Source: Lysinibacillus sp. G4S2 | Lineage (GTDB): Bacteria > Bacillota > Bacilli > Bacillales_A > Planococcaceae | Reading direction: 5' to 3' | Length of the DNA stretch: 64,000 nucleotides | Assembly: GCF_030348505.1 (NCBI RefSeq) | Contig: NZ_JAUCFJ010000002.1 | Location: 748,001 to 812,000 of the forward strand | Part shown: piece by piece, positions 27,811 to 37,404 of the stretch | How the letters are laid out: each line of letters starts with the position of its first letter | Numbering within the stretch: the stretch's first letter is position 1 | Made by a program: the position numbers and the translations under genes | The notes under the pieces: model-generated | Database searches by the model: none | Told to the model about the DNA's origin: nothing | Seen by the model: only the letters and a program-made list of their open reading frames with translations

Positions 27811-28743
27811 ATGAAAAAGAAATGGTTATTACCGATTTTTGCGTCTTTTATGTTATTTACAACAACTCAAATAGATACAGCTGAGGCAGCTACAGCATCT
27901 GATGTTACTGAAACAGCGTCAAAATATTTAGGTATTCCATATGTTTATGGAGGTACAACTACTAAAGGGCTTGATTGTTCAGGCTTTACATCTAAAGTGT
28001 TTTCAGATTTAGGTATTAAATTAAACCGTACATCAGGTTCACAATACGAACAAGGTACAGCGGTAGAAAAAGATGACCTACAAGTTGGTGACTTATTATT
28101 CTTCAATACTAGTGGTAAAGGTGTCTCACATGTATCAATATACATAGGTGACGGAAAAATGATTCACTCACAAACAGGTAAAGGTGTTAGTTACTCAGAT
28201 TTAAACGATCCATATTATTGGGGTTCTCGTTATATCGGTGCTAAACGCGTAGCAACATTTGATAGTGAACAAGCAGAAGCTGTTAAAGAAGAAGTAAAGG
28301 ATGCCGCTATTGATTTTACTGTTTACGCTTCTCGTGCTGAAGTGGCAGAGCAAATTGCTAAAGCACTTAACTTGGATACATCCGATAAAAATACGAAATT
28401 TACAGACGTAAAACCATCATATGCACATGCTGGTGCGATTGCTGCTGTATCGAAGTTAGGTATTTTTGATGGTGATGGTAATGGCAAATTTAACCCATCT
28501 TCACCTATAACACGTGCTCAAATCTCGAAAGTATTAGTACATGCCTTCGGATTAGAGCAACAAGGCGATGTTGTAACATTTGCTGATGCTCCTGCAAACC
28601 ATTGGGCAAATGAATGTATTTCAATTCTAGCTTCAAATGGTATTACTGAAGGTACAGGGAATGGTAACTACGGTTACGATGAGATGTTAAAAATTTCTCA
28701 ACTTCAAACATTTATCGAACGCGCACAAAAATTACAAAAATAA
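27811..28743 (+). CDS. NlpC/P60 endopeptidase with C-terminal SLH domains
   Basis: A 310-residue protein: signal peptide (to about 28), NlpC/P60 domain (about 30-150), then SLH repeats (about 175-310). The catalytic Cys is in GLDCSGF, His in SHVSIYIGDG, and a polar third residue is near IHSQ. These enzymes cut D-gamma-Glu to diamino acid bonds in wall stem peptides. The first SLH domain lacks its front half (it begins VYASRAEVAEQ), so only two and a half are present, fewer than the three normally needed for binding. Start ATG 27811 follows AAAGGGG. It is monocistronic. Confidence 0.9.
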   Translation: MKKKWLLPIFASFMLFTTTQIDTAEAATASDVTETASKYLGIPYVYGGTTTKGLDCSGFTSKVFSDLGIKLNRTSGSQYEQGTAVEKDDLQVGDLLFFNTSGKGVSHVSIYIGDGKMIHSQTGKGVSYSDLNDPYYWGSRYIGAKRVATFDSEQAEAVKEEVKDAAIDFTVYASRAEVAEQIAKALNLDTSDKNTKFTDVKPSYAHAGAIAAVSKLGIFDGDGNGKFNPSSPITRAQISKVLVHAFGLEQQGDVVTFADAPANHWANECISILASNGITEGTGNGNYGYDEMLKISQLQTFIERAQKLQK

Positions 28744-28823
28744 TTAAATTTCGTATTACTTAGACAAGGGCTACGTTTAAAGTAATACAATGCAAGGAAG
28801 TTCTTTTAAATAATGTATAAATT

Positions 28824-28859
28824 GAGGGGAGTTTGCACTTGCAGGCTCTCTTCTTTTTA
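28824..28859 (+). terminator. Terminator after the NlpC/P60-SLH gene
   Basis: A 14-bp stem with two G-U pairs (28824-28837 with 28840-28853), followed by TTTTT. Confidence 0.7.
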
Positions 28860-28981
28860 TGAAATATCAAAATTCAAGGGGTGATGCCTAAAAATAGTAG
28901 AATAGTTACATTCGTATGATAGTTTTGTCAGTGGAATTTTGCTAAAATGAACACGAGAACAGGAAGGGAGGAAATAAGACA

Positions 28982-30913
28982 GTGTATTTCAAAAAAATCA
29001 GTCTTATATTATGCGTCTTATTCATTTCAGCTTCTATGTTTACGATACATAGTGCCCAAGCAAGTGGTGGGTTTGTAGATGTTCCTAAAGATCATGAAGC
29101 TTATGAAGAGATCAATTATTTAGTTAGTTTAGGTGTTATTAAAGGATATACGGAAAACGGCAAAACGTATTATAAACCTAATAATAACGTAACGCGTGGA
29201 CAAGTTGCCAAAATGGTTGTTGTTGCTTCAGGTAACAAACCACTAGTTGCCAATAAATCAAGCTTCTCTGATGTAGCAGTTGGCACAGAGCTTTCAGGCT
29301 ATGTAGAACGTGCTGTACAGCTTGGTTACTTTGCAACAAATACAAAGGGACAATTCTTACCGAATAAACCTTTAACTCGTGATGAAATGAGTCATGTTTT
29401 AACAAAAGCTTTTAACCTTGATACAAGTGAATATGAAAATATCGATTCTCCTTTTGTAGATGTGGGTATTACTAATCCATACGTAAAATACGTGAATACG
29501 ATTTACTATAATGGTATTACAAAGGGAAGCGGCCAAAATTATAATCCCGATAGCCAAGTGACACGTGCACAGTTTGCGTTATTTGTAGCGCGTGCCAAAA
29601 GTGAAAAGTATCGTTTAGAGCTACCTGTAAAAGGTGTAGCTGTACCTGATACGTCACAGGTTATTGGATTAGTTTCCTCAACGACTGACGGATTAAATAT
29701 TCGTAAATCTAAAGATTCTTCATCTAATGCTAACGTTGTAGGTACAGTGGATAAAGGTGGTAAACTATCAGTCTATGCAGTTGAAGGAGACTGGTTAAAA
29801 GTTACCTATAAAGGTGCCTATGCTTATGTTTATAAAACGTATGCACAGTTTTTAGATGCAGATGGTAATGCATTAGGGAATGTCCAAAAACAGGTTACAA
29901 CAACACAAAATATAAATCTTTATGTAAAACCAACTTCTTCCTCGAAAATTATTACAACAGTTAATAGCAAAACGAAATTACCAGTTTATAAGACGGTAAG
30001 TGGCTACTATTTAACTGTAGTGAATGGTTTACCAGGATATATTGTAGCGAATAGTACAGAGGATGTTGAAGTAGTAAAACCTCCTACTCCAACTCCAGAT
30101 CCAAATCCGAATCCAAATCCAAATCCAGATCCAACTCCTCCAGTAGTTTCAGGTGATCTATTAGGTCGAGTGACAGTTGATAATTTAAATATTCGCCAAG
30201 AAGCTAACTCTACTTCTGCGGTAGTAAGTAAGCTGAAAAAGGGCGAGTATGTTCAAGTAAATAGTATTAACGGTTATTGGGCGCAAGTTACTTCTAACGG
30301 TCAAAAAGGGTATGTCCATAAATCTTACTTAAAACTATTAAATCAAAGTGGTAATCCGTTAAAAGATCGTATTATCATTCTTGATCCAGGTCATGGCGGT
30401 AAGGACCCTGGAACTGTTGTAGGTTCTAATTCCGAAAAAGCCATTACATTAAAGGTTGGCACACTTGTGAAGCAAAAGCTAGAGGCTGCAGGTGCGAAGG
30501 TAATGATGACTCGTACGGGGGATACATATCCTTCACTACAAGACCGTGTTGACTTTACAAATGCTAATTACGGTGAAATCTTTGTAAGTATCCATGTTAA
30601 CTCAGCAGCGAATACGTCTGCACAGGGTACTGAAACATATTATGCTATTTCAACAGGTGATATGCAACAGGAAGACGTTGATCTTGCTACATTTGTAAAC
30701 AATCAAATCGTTAATAACTTAAATATGAAAAATCGTGGTGTTAAAGAACAGCAATACTATGTAATTCGCAACATGATTATTCCATCCATCTTAGTCGAGC
30801 TAGGCTTCCTCACAAATAATGAAGACCGCGCTAAAATGACGGATGATCAATATGCTGAGTTATTTGCTGAATCCATTTACAAAGGGATTTCACAATATTA
30901 CGCAAAAAAATAA
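28982..30913 (+). CDS. SLH-SH3b-amidase_3 cell wall amidase, copy A
   Basis: A 643-residue exported N-acetylmuramoyl-L-alanine amidase. Signal peptide to about 27; three SLH domains (about 28-210); three SH3b domains (about 225-295, 305-370, 390-450) with a Pro/Asn/Asp-rich linker before the last; zinc amidase_3 domain (460-643). Zinc ligands and catalytic residues lie in DPGHGGKDPG, SEKAITL, VSIHVNSA and LVELGFLTN. It cleaves the bond between MurNAc and L-Ala of the stem peptide. Start GTG 28982 follows GGGAGG. A close paralogue follows directly downstream with the same promoter region, so the pair arose by tandem duplication. Confidence 0.92.
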   Translation: MYFKKISLILCVLFISASMFTIHSAQASGGFVDVPKDHEAYEEINYLVSLGVIKGYTENGKTYYKPNNNVTRGQVAKMVVVASGNKPLVANKSSFSDVAVGTELSGYVERAVQLGYFATNTKGQFLPNKPLTRDEMSHVLTKAFNLDTSEYENIDSPFVDVGITNPYVKYVNTIYYNGITKGSGQNYNPDSQVTRAQFALFVARAKSEKYRLELPVKGVAVPDTSQVIGLVSSTTDGLNIRKSKDSSSNANVVGTVDKGGKLSVYAVEGDWLKVTYKGAYAYVYKTYAQFLDADGNALGNVQKQVTTTQNINLYVKPTSSSKIITTVNSKTKLPVYKTVSGYYLTVVNGLPGYIVANSTEDVEVVKPPTPTPDPNPNPNPNPDPTPPVVSGDLLGRVTVDNLNIRQEANSTSAVVSKLKKGEYVQVNSINGYWAQVTSNGQKGYVHKSYLKLLNQSGNPLKDRIIILDPGHGGKDPGTVVGSNSEKAITLKVGTLVKQKLEAAGAKVMMTRTGDTYPSLQDRVDFTNANYGEIFVSIHVNSAANTSAQGTETYYAISTGDMQQEDVDLATFVNNQIVNNLNMKNRGVKEQQYYVIRNMIIPSILVELGFLTNNEDRAKMTDDQYAELFAESIYKGISQYYAKK

Positions 30914-30918
30914 TAAAA

Positions 30919-30961
30919 GAAGCTACATTGTTCTAAAGTGAACGATGTAGCTCTTTTTTTG
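30919..30961 (+). terminator. Terminator after amidase copy A
   Basis: Stem of 14 pairs (AGCTACATTGTTC with GAACGATGTAGCT), then eight T. A related hairpin follows copy B. Confidence 0.85.
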
Positions 30962-31006
30962 TTTTTGGTCACTTATAAAATTGATAGAATATTTTTTACT
31001 ATAAAA

Positions 31007-31073
31007 GGCTCATCACCATACGTACAGGGCCTATATTTAAAAAAATGTCATCCACAACTTTTGGTGATGAACC
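31007..31073 (-). repeat. MITE-like dispersed repeat, copy 4 (minimal, inverted)
   Basis: A 67-bp copy with both ends (GGCTCATCACCATACG and ACAACTTTTGGTGATGAACC) but almost no body. The end types show it lies in the opposite orientation to the other copies. Confidence 0.75.
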
Positions 31074-31174
31074 CTATAAAACCCAAAAATACTAATAGTT
31101 ACATTAATATGATGGTTTTAAGTGTTAAATTTTGTTAAAATAAATTTGAGAATAGAAAGGGAGGAAATAGAGCA

Positions 31175-33091
31175 TTGTATTTCAAGAAAATCAGTCTTAT
31201 GTTATGTATCTTATTCATATCAGCTTCAATATTTACCATACATAATGCAAGTGCAAGTGGTGGTTTTGAAGATATTTCTCCAAAGCATGAAGCTTATGAA
31301 GAGATCAATTATTTAGTTAATTTAGGTGTTATTAAAGGGTATACAGAAAAAGGAAAAACTTACTTCAAACCTAATAATAACGTGACGCGTGGGCAAGTTG
31401 CTAAAATGGTTGTTGTTGCTTCAGGTAACAAACCATTAGTTGTTAATAAATCAAGCTTCACAGATGTTGCAGTGGGTAGTGAGCTGTCAGGCTATGTAGA
31501 ACGTGCTGTACAGCTTGGTTACTTTGCAACAAATACAAAGGGGCAATTCTTACCGAATAAACCTTTAACTCGTGATGAAATGAGTCATGTTTTAACAAAA
31601 GCGTTTAACCTTGATACAAGTAAGTATGAAAATATCGATTCACCTTTTGATGACGTAGATATTACAAATCCGTACGTGAAATACGTGAATACAATTTACT
31701 ATAATGGTATTACAAAGGGAAGCGGTCAAAATTATAACCCAGGTAGTCAAGTGACACGTGCACAATTTGCGTTATTTGTAGCTCGTGCGAAAAGTGAAAA
31801 GTATCGTTTAGAGCTACCTGTTAAAGGTGTAGCTGTACCTGATGCGTCACAGGTCATTGGATTAGTTGCCTCAACGACTGACGGATTAAATATTCGTAAA
31901 TCTAAAGATTCTTCATCTAATGCTAACATTGTAGGTACATTGAATAAAGGTGGTAAACTATCAGTCTATGCAGTTGAAGGAGACTGGTTAAAAGTTTCGT
32001 CAAAAGATACCTATGCGTATATTTCTAAAAAGTATGCACAGTTTTTAGATGCGGACGGTAATACATTAGGAAATGTTCAAAAGCAAGTTACTACAACACA
32101 AAGTATAAACCTTTACGTAAAACCAACTTCTTCTTCAAAGGTTATTTCGACTGTCAATAATAAAGTGAAATTACCAGTTTATAAGACAGTAAATGGCTAC
32201 TATTTAACAGAAGTGAACGGTTTACCAGGTTATATCGTGGCAAATAGTACAGAGGATGTTAAAGTAGAACAGCCTTCTACTCCAGCCCCAAAACCAACTC
32301 CAGATCCAAACACGCCATCAGTTACAGGTGACTTACTTGGTCGAGTGACAGTTGACAATTTAAATATTCGCCAAGAAGCTAACTCTACTTCTGCGGTAGT
32401 AAGTAAGCTGAAAAAGGGCGAATATGTTCAAGTAAATAGTATTAACGGTTATTGGGCGCAAGTTACTTCTAACGGTCAAAAAGGGTATGTCCATAAATCT
32501 TATTTAAAACTATTAAATCAAAATGGTAATCCGTTAAAAGATCGAATTATCATAATTGATCCAGGTCATGGTGGTAGTGACGTAGGGACCCTTTTCGATA
32601 AAATTCTTCTCGAAAAGAATATAACATTAAAGGTTGGTACTCTAGTAAAGAATAAACTAGAGGCTGCGGGTGCAAAGGTATTGATGTCTCGTACTGGAGA
32701 TACGTTCCCTACATTACAGGGGCGTGTAGATTTTACACATGCTAATTACGGTGAAATCTTCGTAAGTATTCATGTTAACTCAGCAGATAATAAAGCTGCA
32801 AAAGGCACCGAAACATTCTACGCTCAAACATCGGGTGATATGTTTGAAGAAGATATTGATCTTGGGACATTTGTAAACAATCAAATTGTTAATAACGTAA
32901 ATATGGAAAATCGTAAGGTCAAAAAATTTAATTACCATGTAATTGTAAATACGAATATTCCGGCCGTTCTAGTTGAGCTAGGTTTCCTTTCAAATAGTGA
33001 AGACCGTGCTAAGTTGTCGGATGATAAATATCTTGAGTTATTTGCTGAATCTATCTACAAAGGGATTTTGGAGTATTACTCAAAGCAATAA
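31175..33091 (+). CDS. SLH-SH3b-amidase_3 cell wall amidase, copy B
   Basis: A 638-residue paralogue of the upstream amidase with the same domain order: signal peptide, three SLH, three SH3b, amidase_3 (from about 455). Catalytic motifs DPGHGGSDVG, LEKNITL, VSIHVNSA and LVELGFLSN are kept. Most changes are in the middle SH3b, linker and amidase domains; the SLH and third SH3b regions are nearly identical, which suggests gene conversion. Start TTG 31175 follows GGGAGG, in contrast to GTG in copy A. Different initiation codons and catalytic-surface changes may give different dose or specificity. Confidence 0.92.
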   Translation: MYFKKISLMLCILFISASIFTIHNASASGGFEDISPKHEAYEEINYLVNLGVIKGYTEKGKTYFKPNNNVTRGQVAKMVVVASGNKPLVVNKSSFTDVAVGSELSGYVERAVQLGYFATNTKGQFLPNKPLTRDEMSHVLTKAFNLDTSKYENIDSPFDDVDITNPYVKYVNTIYYNGITKGSGQNYNPGSQVTRAQFALFVARAKSEKYRLELPVKGVAVPDASQVIGLVASTTDGLNIRKSKDSSSNANIVGTLNKGGKLSVYAVEGDWLKVSSKDTYAYISKKYAQFLDADGNTLGNVQKQVTTTQSINLYVKPTSSSKVISTVNNKVKLPVYKTVNGYYLTEVNGLPGYIVANSTEDVKVEQPSTPAPKPTPDPNTPSVTGDLLGRVTVDNLNIRQEANSTSAVVSKLKKGEYVQVNSINGYWAQVTSNGQKGYVHKSYLKLLNQNGNPLKDRIIIIDPGHGGSDVGTLFDKILLEKNITLKVGTLVKNKLEAAGAKVLMSRTGDTFPTLQGRVDFTHANYGEIFVSIHVNSADNKAAKGTETFYAQTSGDMFEEDIDLGTFVNNQIVNNVNMENRKVKKFNYHVIVNTNIPAVLVELGFLSNSEDRAKLSDDKYLELFAESIYKGILEYYSKQ

Positions 33092-33096
33092 TAGTG

Positions 33097-33138
33097 AAGA
33101 GCTACATCGTCCAATAGTAGACGATGTAGCTCTTTTTG
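33097..33138 (+). terminator. Terminator after amidase copy B
   Basis: A perfect 13-bp stem (33099-33111 with 33120-33132) followed by TTTTT. Confidence 0.88.
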
Positions 33139-33195
33139 TTTGATTAGTAGTATTCAAAGGAATTTTATCAGCAATTCGGTACTTCTACCGGCGAT

Positions 33196-33612
33196 ATCTA
33201 GGGGCTTTGCGGCGAAGCGACACTTTTAGCGGCGCAATCCCCGAGTTTAGCGGCGAACGGAGAACTTTTAGCGGCGCAATTCCCGAGTTTAGCGGCGAAG
33301 CAGGCACATTTAGCGGCGAAGCGAGCACATTTAGCGGCGAAGCGAGCACATTTAGTGGCGCAAATCCCGAGTTTAGCGTCGAAGCGGGCACTTTTAGCGG
33401 CGCAATACCCGAGTTTACCGGCGAAGCGAGCACTTTTAGCGGCGTAATTCCGAGTTTAGCGTCGAAGCGAGCACTTTTAGCGGCGCAATGCCCGAGTTTA
33501 GCGTCGAAGCGAGCACATTTAGTGGCGCAATTCCCAGGTTTACCGGCGAACCAGCGCTTTTGCTGGATAAATTCACAAGTTTGCCGGTGAAACTCACAGA
33601 TTTATCATCGAT
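33196..33612 (-). repeat. Tandem array 6, core CGCCGCTAAA on the minus strand
   Basis: About 19 units of 21 bp. On the plus strand each reads TTTAGCGGCG plus a tail, AAGCGAGCACA or CAATTCCCGAG types alternating; outer units drift to TTTACCGGCG and TTTAGCGTCG. It fills the convergent junction between amidase copy B and the next minus-strand gene, just after the terminator. Confidence 0.9.
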
Positions 33613-33673
33613 TTGCTTCACCAGCGAGAAAAACATTCCAATCAATGCTCTAAAAAATCAACCTTTACCCTTG

Positions 33674-35599
33674 TTATTTTGAATTTGCATGAAGTGTTCT
33701 ATTTACGAATTGTGCAAAGTTTTGACGTGTTACTGTACCATTTGGTTTAAACGTATTATCGGCATAGCCTGTTGTAATGCCGAGTGCATATAAAGCTTGG
33801 ACATCTTTATAATAAGCATGAGATGTAGGTACATCTGAGAAAGTATGATTCGTGTAGCCCTGTAGTTTGAAGCCGTTGACGAGTGCTCTTGCCATAGCAG
33901 CGCGCGTCATTGGCTGATGGGCATTGATTTTGCCATCTTCTAATGCAATAATGCCGTGGCGTAAGCCTGTTGCTAAAACTGCATAGCCATAATCACTTGC
34001 TTTGATATCACTTGCATTTAATGTAGCTGAGCTTGATGCTGGAATACCTAATGCTCGCAATATCATTTCTGTTGCTTGTAAGCGAGTCAATGTACCCTGT
34101 GGATTAAATTTACCATTAGATCCTTTCACGATGCCAAGTGCATATAAGTTTTTTATATCATGATAGGCACCATTCGATGATGATACATCTGGGAAGAATG
34201 GAGCGGAAGCAATTGTTGCTTTGTTGGAACCTTTTGCGCGTGTGAGCGTTTTAATTTCTGCAATCGTTGCAAATTTTTCATCAGCATTTTTGCGATCATC
34301 ACGCCCCTCTATAAAGGATGTACGTATCGTATATGTTCCGGCAGCTAAATTACCAGGCATAGAGATTTGATACTTTTCAGAAAGGGTACTAATATCTTTC
34401 TTATCAGCATTATCTGTCGTGGAATCAGCAGCAAGTCCTGGAATATAACGTTCGTGCCCTTTACCAACAACTTTATCGTTTGCGTCTAGGATTTCTACTT
34501 TCAATGTACCACGTGCAGGTACATTACCATTGTTCTTAACCGTTACAGTGGAGTAGAAAACAAATTTACCAGACGGTGCTACATAACCTTGCACCCCGTC
34601 AGAGTAAAGCGTAAGGTTATAACGGCGGGGCACATTGCCATTATGATTTTCGGCTACCCAATTTAGAGCATGCTTCATAAATACTTGTGCATCTTTATCA
34701 CCATTAGTTGTTGAATGGGCAGCACCATTTTCGTTATCCTGCCAATCAGCTTTAGCATCAATGTTAATATAATCATAGATTTTGAATCCAATTTGAACAA
34801 CTCGGCCCTTACCGTATTCGATAGCGTGGGCAGCACCAAATTCATTTTTTTTCATTGTTTTAGCCTTGTCAGTGTAATTGTAATCTGAGAAATATAAAAT
34901 AGGTGTTGCAGATCCTCCTTGCCAAGGCTTAATGATTTCTACCCAATCACGATCTGTTTTTGTTAGATTAAGCTTGCTTTTGCCAAGCTCTTTTGTTGTA
35001 TTTTGAATAATTGGATGAACAGTATTTATATTGCTTATTGTTGTATTTCCTAATACAATATCGTCAATAAAACGTGAATTGAACACCTCAGTTAAATTAT
35101 CCCATTCCATTACCCAAGAATCGACATCATAGATTAATGGAGAAAGATCCATTTGGCCGGATTTAGGGAATTTTGTTGATTCATTACGCGCTGTCTGGAA
35201 GGCGAAAATGGCACCACCGCCATTTCGGACGTACATTTTGACATTTTCGCGTTGCTGATGATTCATCATGACTGTATAAGCAAAGACGATTGCATCATAC
35301 TCACTTAAATTTTCTAAATTGTTTAAGTCTTTCTCATAAATTTTCTCTACCTGGAAGCCTTGTTGCTGATAGAGAAGAAAAGCTTTAAGTTCCTTATTAT
35401 ATGTGGAACTATAGTCAACCTTTGCAGAAACAGATTGACCATTAAATTTTCCACTTGGGTGTGTTGTATTGGCGTATTTTTCACTACTTTCAGAGAAAAC
35501 GACACCGATTTTCTGAGCAGCTTTAGCTTGTGTTGGTGCTAAAAAAGCTATAAGCATAATAGAGCATGCTGCAAGTAGTGAAATGAATAATTTCTTCAT
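33674..35599 (-). CDS. SLH surface protein with ThuA/GATase-like and CARDB-like domains
   Basis: A 641-residue exported protein. Signal peptide (to about 28, TQAKAAQK); an alpha/beta domain to about 320 resembling ThuA or class I amidotransferase-like folds (YDAIVFAYTVMMN, RNGGGAIFAFQTARN); a CARDB-like beta domain (about 345-455, TVKNNGNVPARGTLKVE); then three C-terminal SLH domains (about 466-641). No amidotransferase catalytic Cys is evident, so the first domain may bind carbohydrate or be a scaffold. ATG 35597-35599 is preferred over the upstream 35644 because a signal peptide follows it and AAGGA lies 11 bases before. Function unknown. Confidence 0.78.
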   Translation of the reverse strand: MKKLFISLLAACSIMLIAFLAPTQAKAAQKIGVVFSESSEKYANTTHPSGKFNGQSVSAKVDYSSTYNKELKAFLLYQQQGFQVEKIYEKDLNNLENLSEYDAIVFAYTVMMNHQQRENVKMYVRNGGGAIFAFQTARNESTKFPKSGQMDLSPLIYDVDSWVMEWDNLTEVFNSRFIDDIVLGNTTISNINTVHPIIQNTTKELGKSKLNLTKTDRDWVEIIKPWQGGSATPILYFSDYNYTDKAKTMKKNEFGAAHAIEYGKGRVVQIGFKIYDYINIDAKADWQDNENGAAHSTTNGDKDAQVFMKHALNWVAENHNGNVPRRYNLTLYSDGVQGYVAPSGKFVFYSTVTVKNNGNVPARGTLKVEILDANDKVVGKGHERYIPGLAADSTTDNADKKDISTLSEKYQISMPGNLAAGTYTIRTSFIEGRDDRKNADEKFATIAEIKTLTRAKGSNKATIASAPFFPDVSSSNGAYHDIKNLYALGIVKGSNGKFNPQGTLTRLQATEMILRALGIPASSSATLNASDIKASDYGYAVLATGLRHGIIALEDGKINAHQPMTRAAMARALVNGFKLQGYTNHTFSDVPTSHAYYKDVQALYALGITTGYADNTFKPNGTVTRQNFAQFVNRTLHANSK

Positions 35600-35644
35600 T
35601 GAATCCACATCCTTAGTTCTATAATTTTTCATTAAAAATTGCAC

Positions 35645-36000
35645 TACATTACTTATATTACACCTAAATAATGGTTAAATCATTAAAAAATGGTTCTTTT
35701 GTTGGGGTTTTTTTAAAAGAATTGTCGATAAAGTGAGGCTAAAATTCTGTTGATTCGAGCTAAATCATAAAACATTAAGTTCAGTGAGTGGGGGCTGGAT
35801 GACACCTTGGAGATTAGCAGCTCATCGGACGCCTTTAGGAAAGCGCCCAGCCGGAACGGAAATCAACCACACGTTATGGTGATTAGCCCATTAATTATCC
35901 AAAATGAGAAATTATTGCATAATTTTATATTAAATCGATTCATTCCTTTCTATAAGTCTACATGTATTTATGATATAATAACTTTTGTTTTGTATAAGAA
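35645..36000. other. Intergenic region with a MITE-like copy
   Basis: Apart from the repeat at 35791-35888, this is AT-rich sequence holding divergent promoters that I cannot place with confidence. Confidence 0.4.
35791..35888 (+). repeat. MITE-like dispersed repeat, copy 5 (left end missing)
   Basis: Keeps the internal GACACCTTGGAGATTAGCAG, CTCATCGGACGCC and GCCGGAACGGAAATCAACC, and ends CACACGTTATGGTGATTAGCC. The left inverted repeat is absent. Confidence 0.7.
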
Positions 36001-37350
36001 ATGAAAAATAAAACAACTATGATTCGCGATAGAGGAGGGCAATCACATCTACTTAGATGTATGACATTTATGAATAAACTGAAACAAACTTTAGCAAAGG
36101 TCAATAAGATTGATACGTTTTCACCGTATTTCTTTTTACCTTTTATATTAGTGCTCTATTTCTTTACAAGTCTATTCGATTTCCATCGATTTGAACTATT
36201 TAATGTACGTGTGTCAATTTGGCCAGCGGTATTTTTAGCACTTGCTTGCTATTACATCGGTGTGTACATCATTGATAAATTACAATGGACAATCCCATCA
36301 TTCGGGTTATCCTTCTTAGGGAAATATGTTGTTCATTTTATTGTAATTTTAACTTTAATTGGTTTAACTTCATATTTATTAATGATTTTTGGCGGAGGAT
36401 TTGGGATTTCTGATGAATCGAATCGACGTAACCTTGATCCAAAATTAAACTTCTTTGCCCAATTATTATGGTTTGGAGTTTTATTGTTATTATCATATAA
36501 AATGATTTTAGAAAAGCATATGACATGGAAGAAAGTATTAGTATACGGTTCCATTTATGCGGCTGTTATGTTCTTATTCTTATTAATGGGTTACCGTACA
36601 CCATTAATTATTATGTTATTTACTGGTATTATTATTTTCCATTATGTTGTAAAGCGTGTGAAATTAACATGGTTCCTTTCTGCTTTGTTTGTGATCGGAG
36701 TAGCTTTCTCAATGTTTGGTTTCCTACGTGTCGTATCAGAGGATACAACGAAGGAATTTAATAACCGTGATCAACCAGATGTAGAATTAACTGAAACAGA
36801 AAAGGAAAAACTGTTAACAGTAGAGCAACAAGTTAATTTAACGCCAAAATGGATTCGTTCATTGAATGGTGAGAGTGTTACAGGTCATATTGTTTTAAGT
36901 AAAATTATTGAATATACGCAAGAGGAAGGCTATCTACATGGTGAACTTCATGCTGGTATCTTGAATACAATTTTACCAGGTGAACAAGTGTCACCTCGTA
37001 TGAAAGTAACAGAAGTTGTAAACTCTCTAAGTGTAGATGAAGGTAAATATATTACACGCCCTAATAGAACAACAACACCAACGTTCATCGGTCAGTTATT
37101 CTTAGACGGCGGTTATTTACTTGTAGGAATCGGCTTCTTCTTATATGGTGTATTAATCTCATTAATTTATAATAAAGTGAAGCAAGGCGGTATTCGTAGC
37201 TTCCACTCAGTAGCCTATGCGTTTGTCATTACACTATTCACAGTGTCTATGCATACAGGCTTACTTGATTTAATATTTATTTTAATGCTTGGCTTTGTTG
37301 TCCTAGCCTCGGCGGTTATAAAAACGGACAATAAAAAAACTTCATATTAA
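36001..37350 (+). CDS. Oligosaccharide repeat-unit polymerase (Wzy-like)
   Basis: A protein of up to 449 residues with ten to twelve membrane helices and one large outside loop (about 240-365), the topology of O-antigen/teichuronic-type polymerases. The loop contains conserved charged residues and the stretch RPNRTTTPTFIGQLFLDGG before the last helices. It should join undecaprenyl-linked repeat units into chains on the outer face of the membrane, fitting synthesis of the secondary cell wall polymer that binds SLH proteins. The start is uncertain: ATG 36001 has no ribosome site, GAGGAGGG lies at 36032-36039, and ATG 36061 or 36070 follow at long spacing. It stands alone, 5.5 kb from csaB. Confidence 0.75.
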   Translation: MKNKTTMIRDRGGQSHLLRCMTFMNKLKQTLAKVNKIDTFSPYFFLPFILVLYFFTSLFDFHRFELFNVRVSIWPAVFLALACYYIGVYIIDKLQWTIPSFGLSFLGKYVVHFIVILTLIGLTSYLLMIFGGGFGISDESNRRNLDPKLNFFAQLLWFGVLLLLSYKMILEKHMTWKKVLVYGSIYAAVMFLFLLMGYRTPLIIMLFTGIIIFHYVVKRVKLTWFLSALFVIGVAFSMFGFLRVVSEDTTKEFNNRDQPDVELTETEKEKLLTVEQQVNLTPKWIRSLNGESVTGHIVLSKIIEYTQEEGYLHGELHAGILNTILPGEQVSPRMKVTEVVNSLSVDEGKYITRPNRTTTPTFIGQLFLDGGYLLVGIGFFLYGVLISLIYNKVKQGGIRSFHSVAYAFVITLFTVSMHTGLLDLIFILMLGFVVLASAVIKTDNKKTSY

Positions 37351-37357
37351 CAATAGT

Positions 37358-37398
37358 AGAGATGTCTCAATGGTCAGCTGAGGCATCTCTTTTTTTTA
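37358..37398 (+). terminator. Terminator after the polymerase gene
   Basis: AGAGATGTCTCA pairs with TGAGGCATCTCT (one G-U) followed by eight T. Confidence 0.85.
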
Positions 37399-37404
37399 TA
37401 TGGG

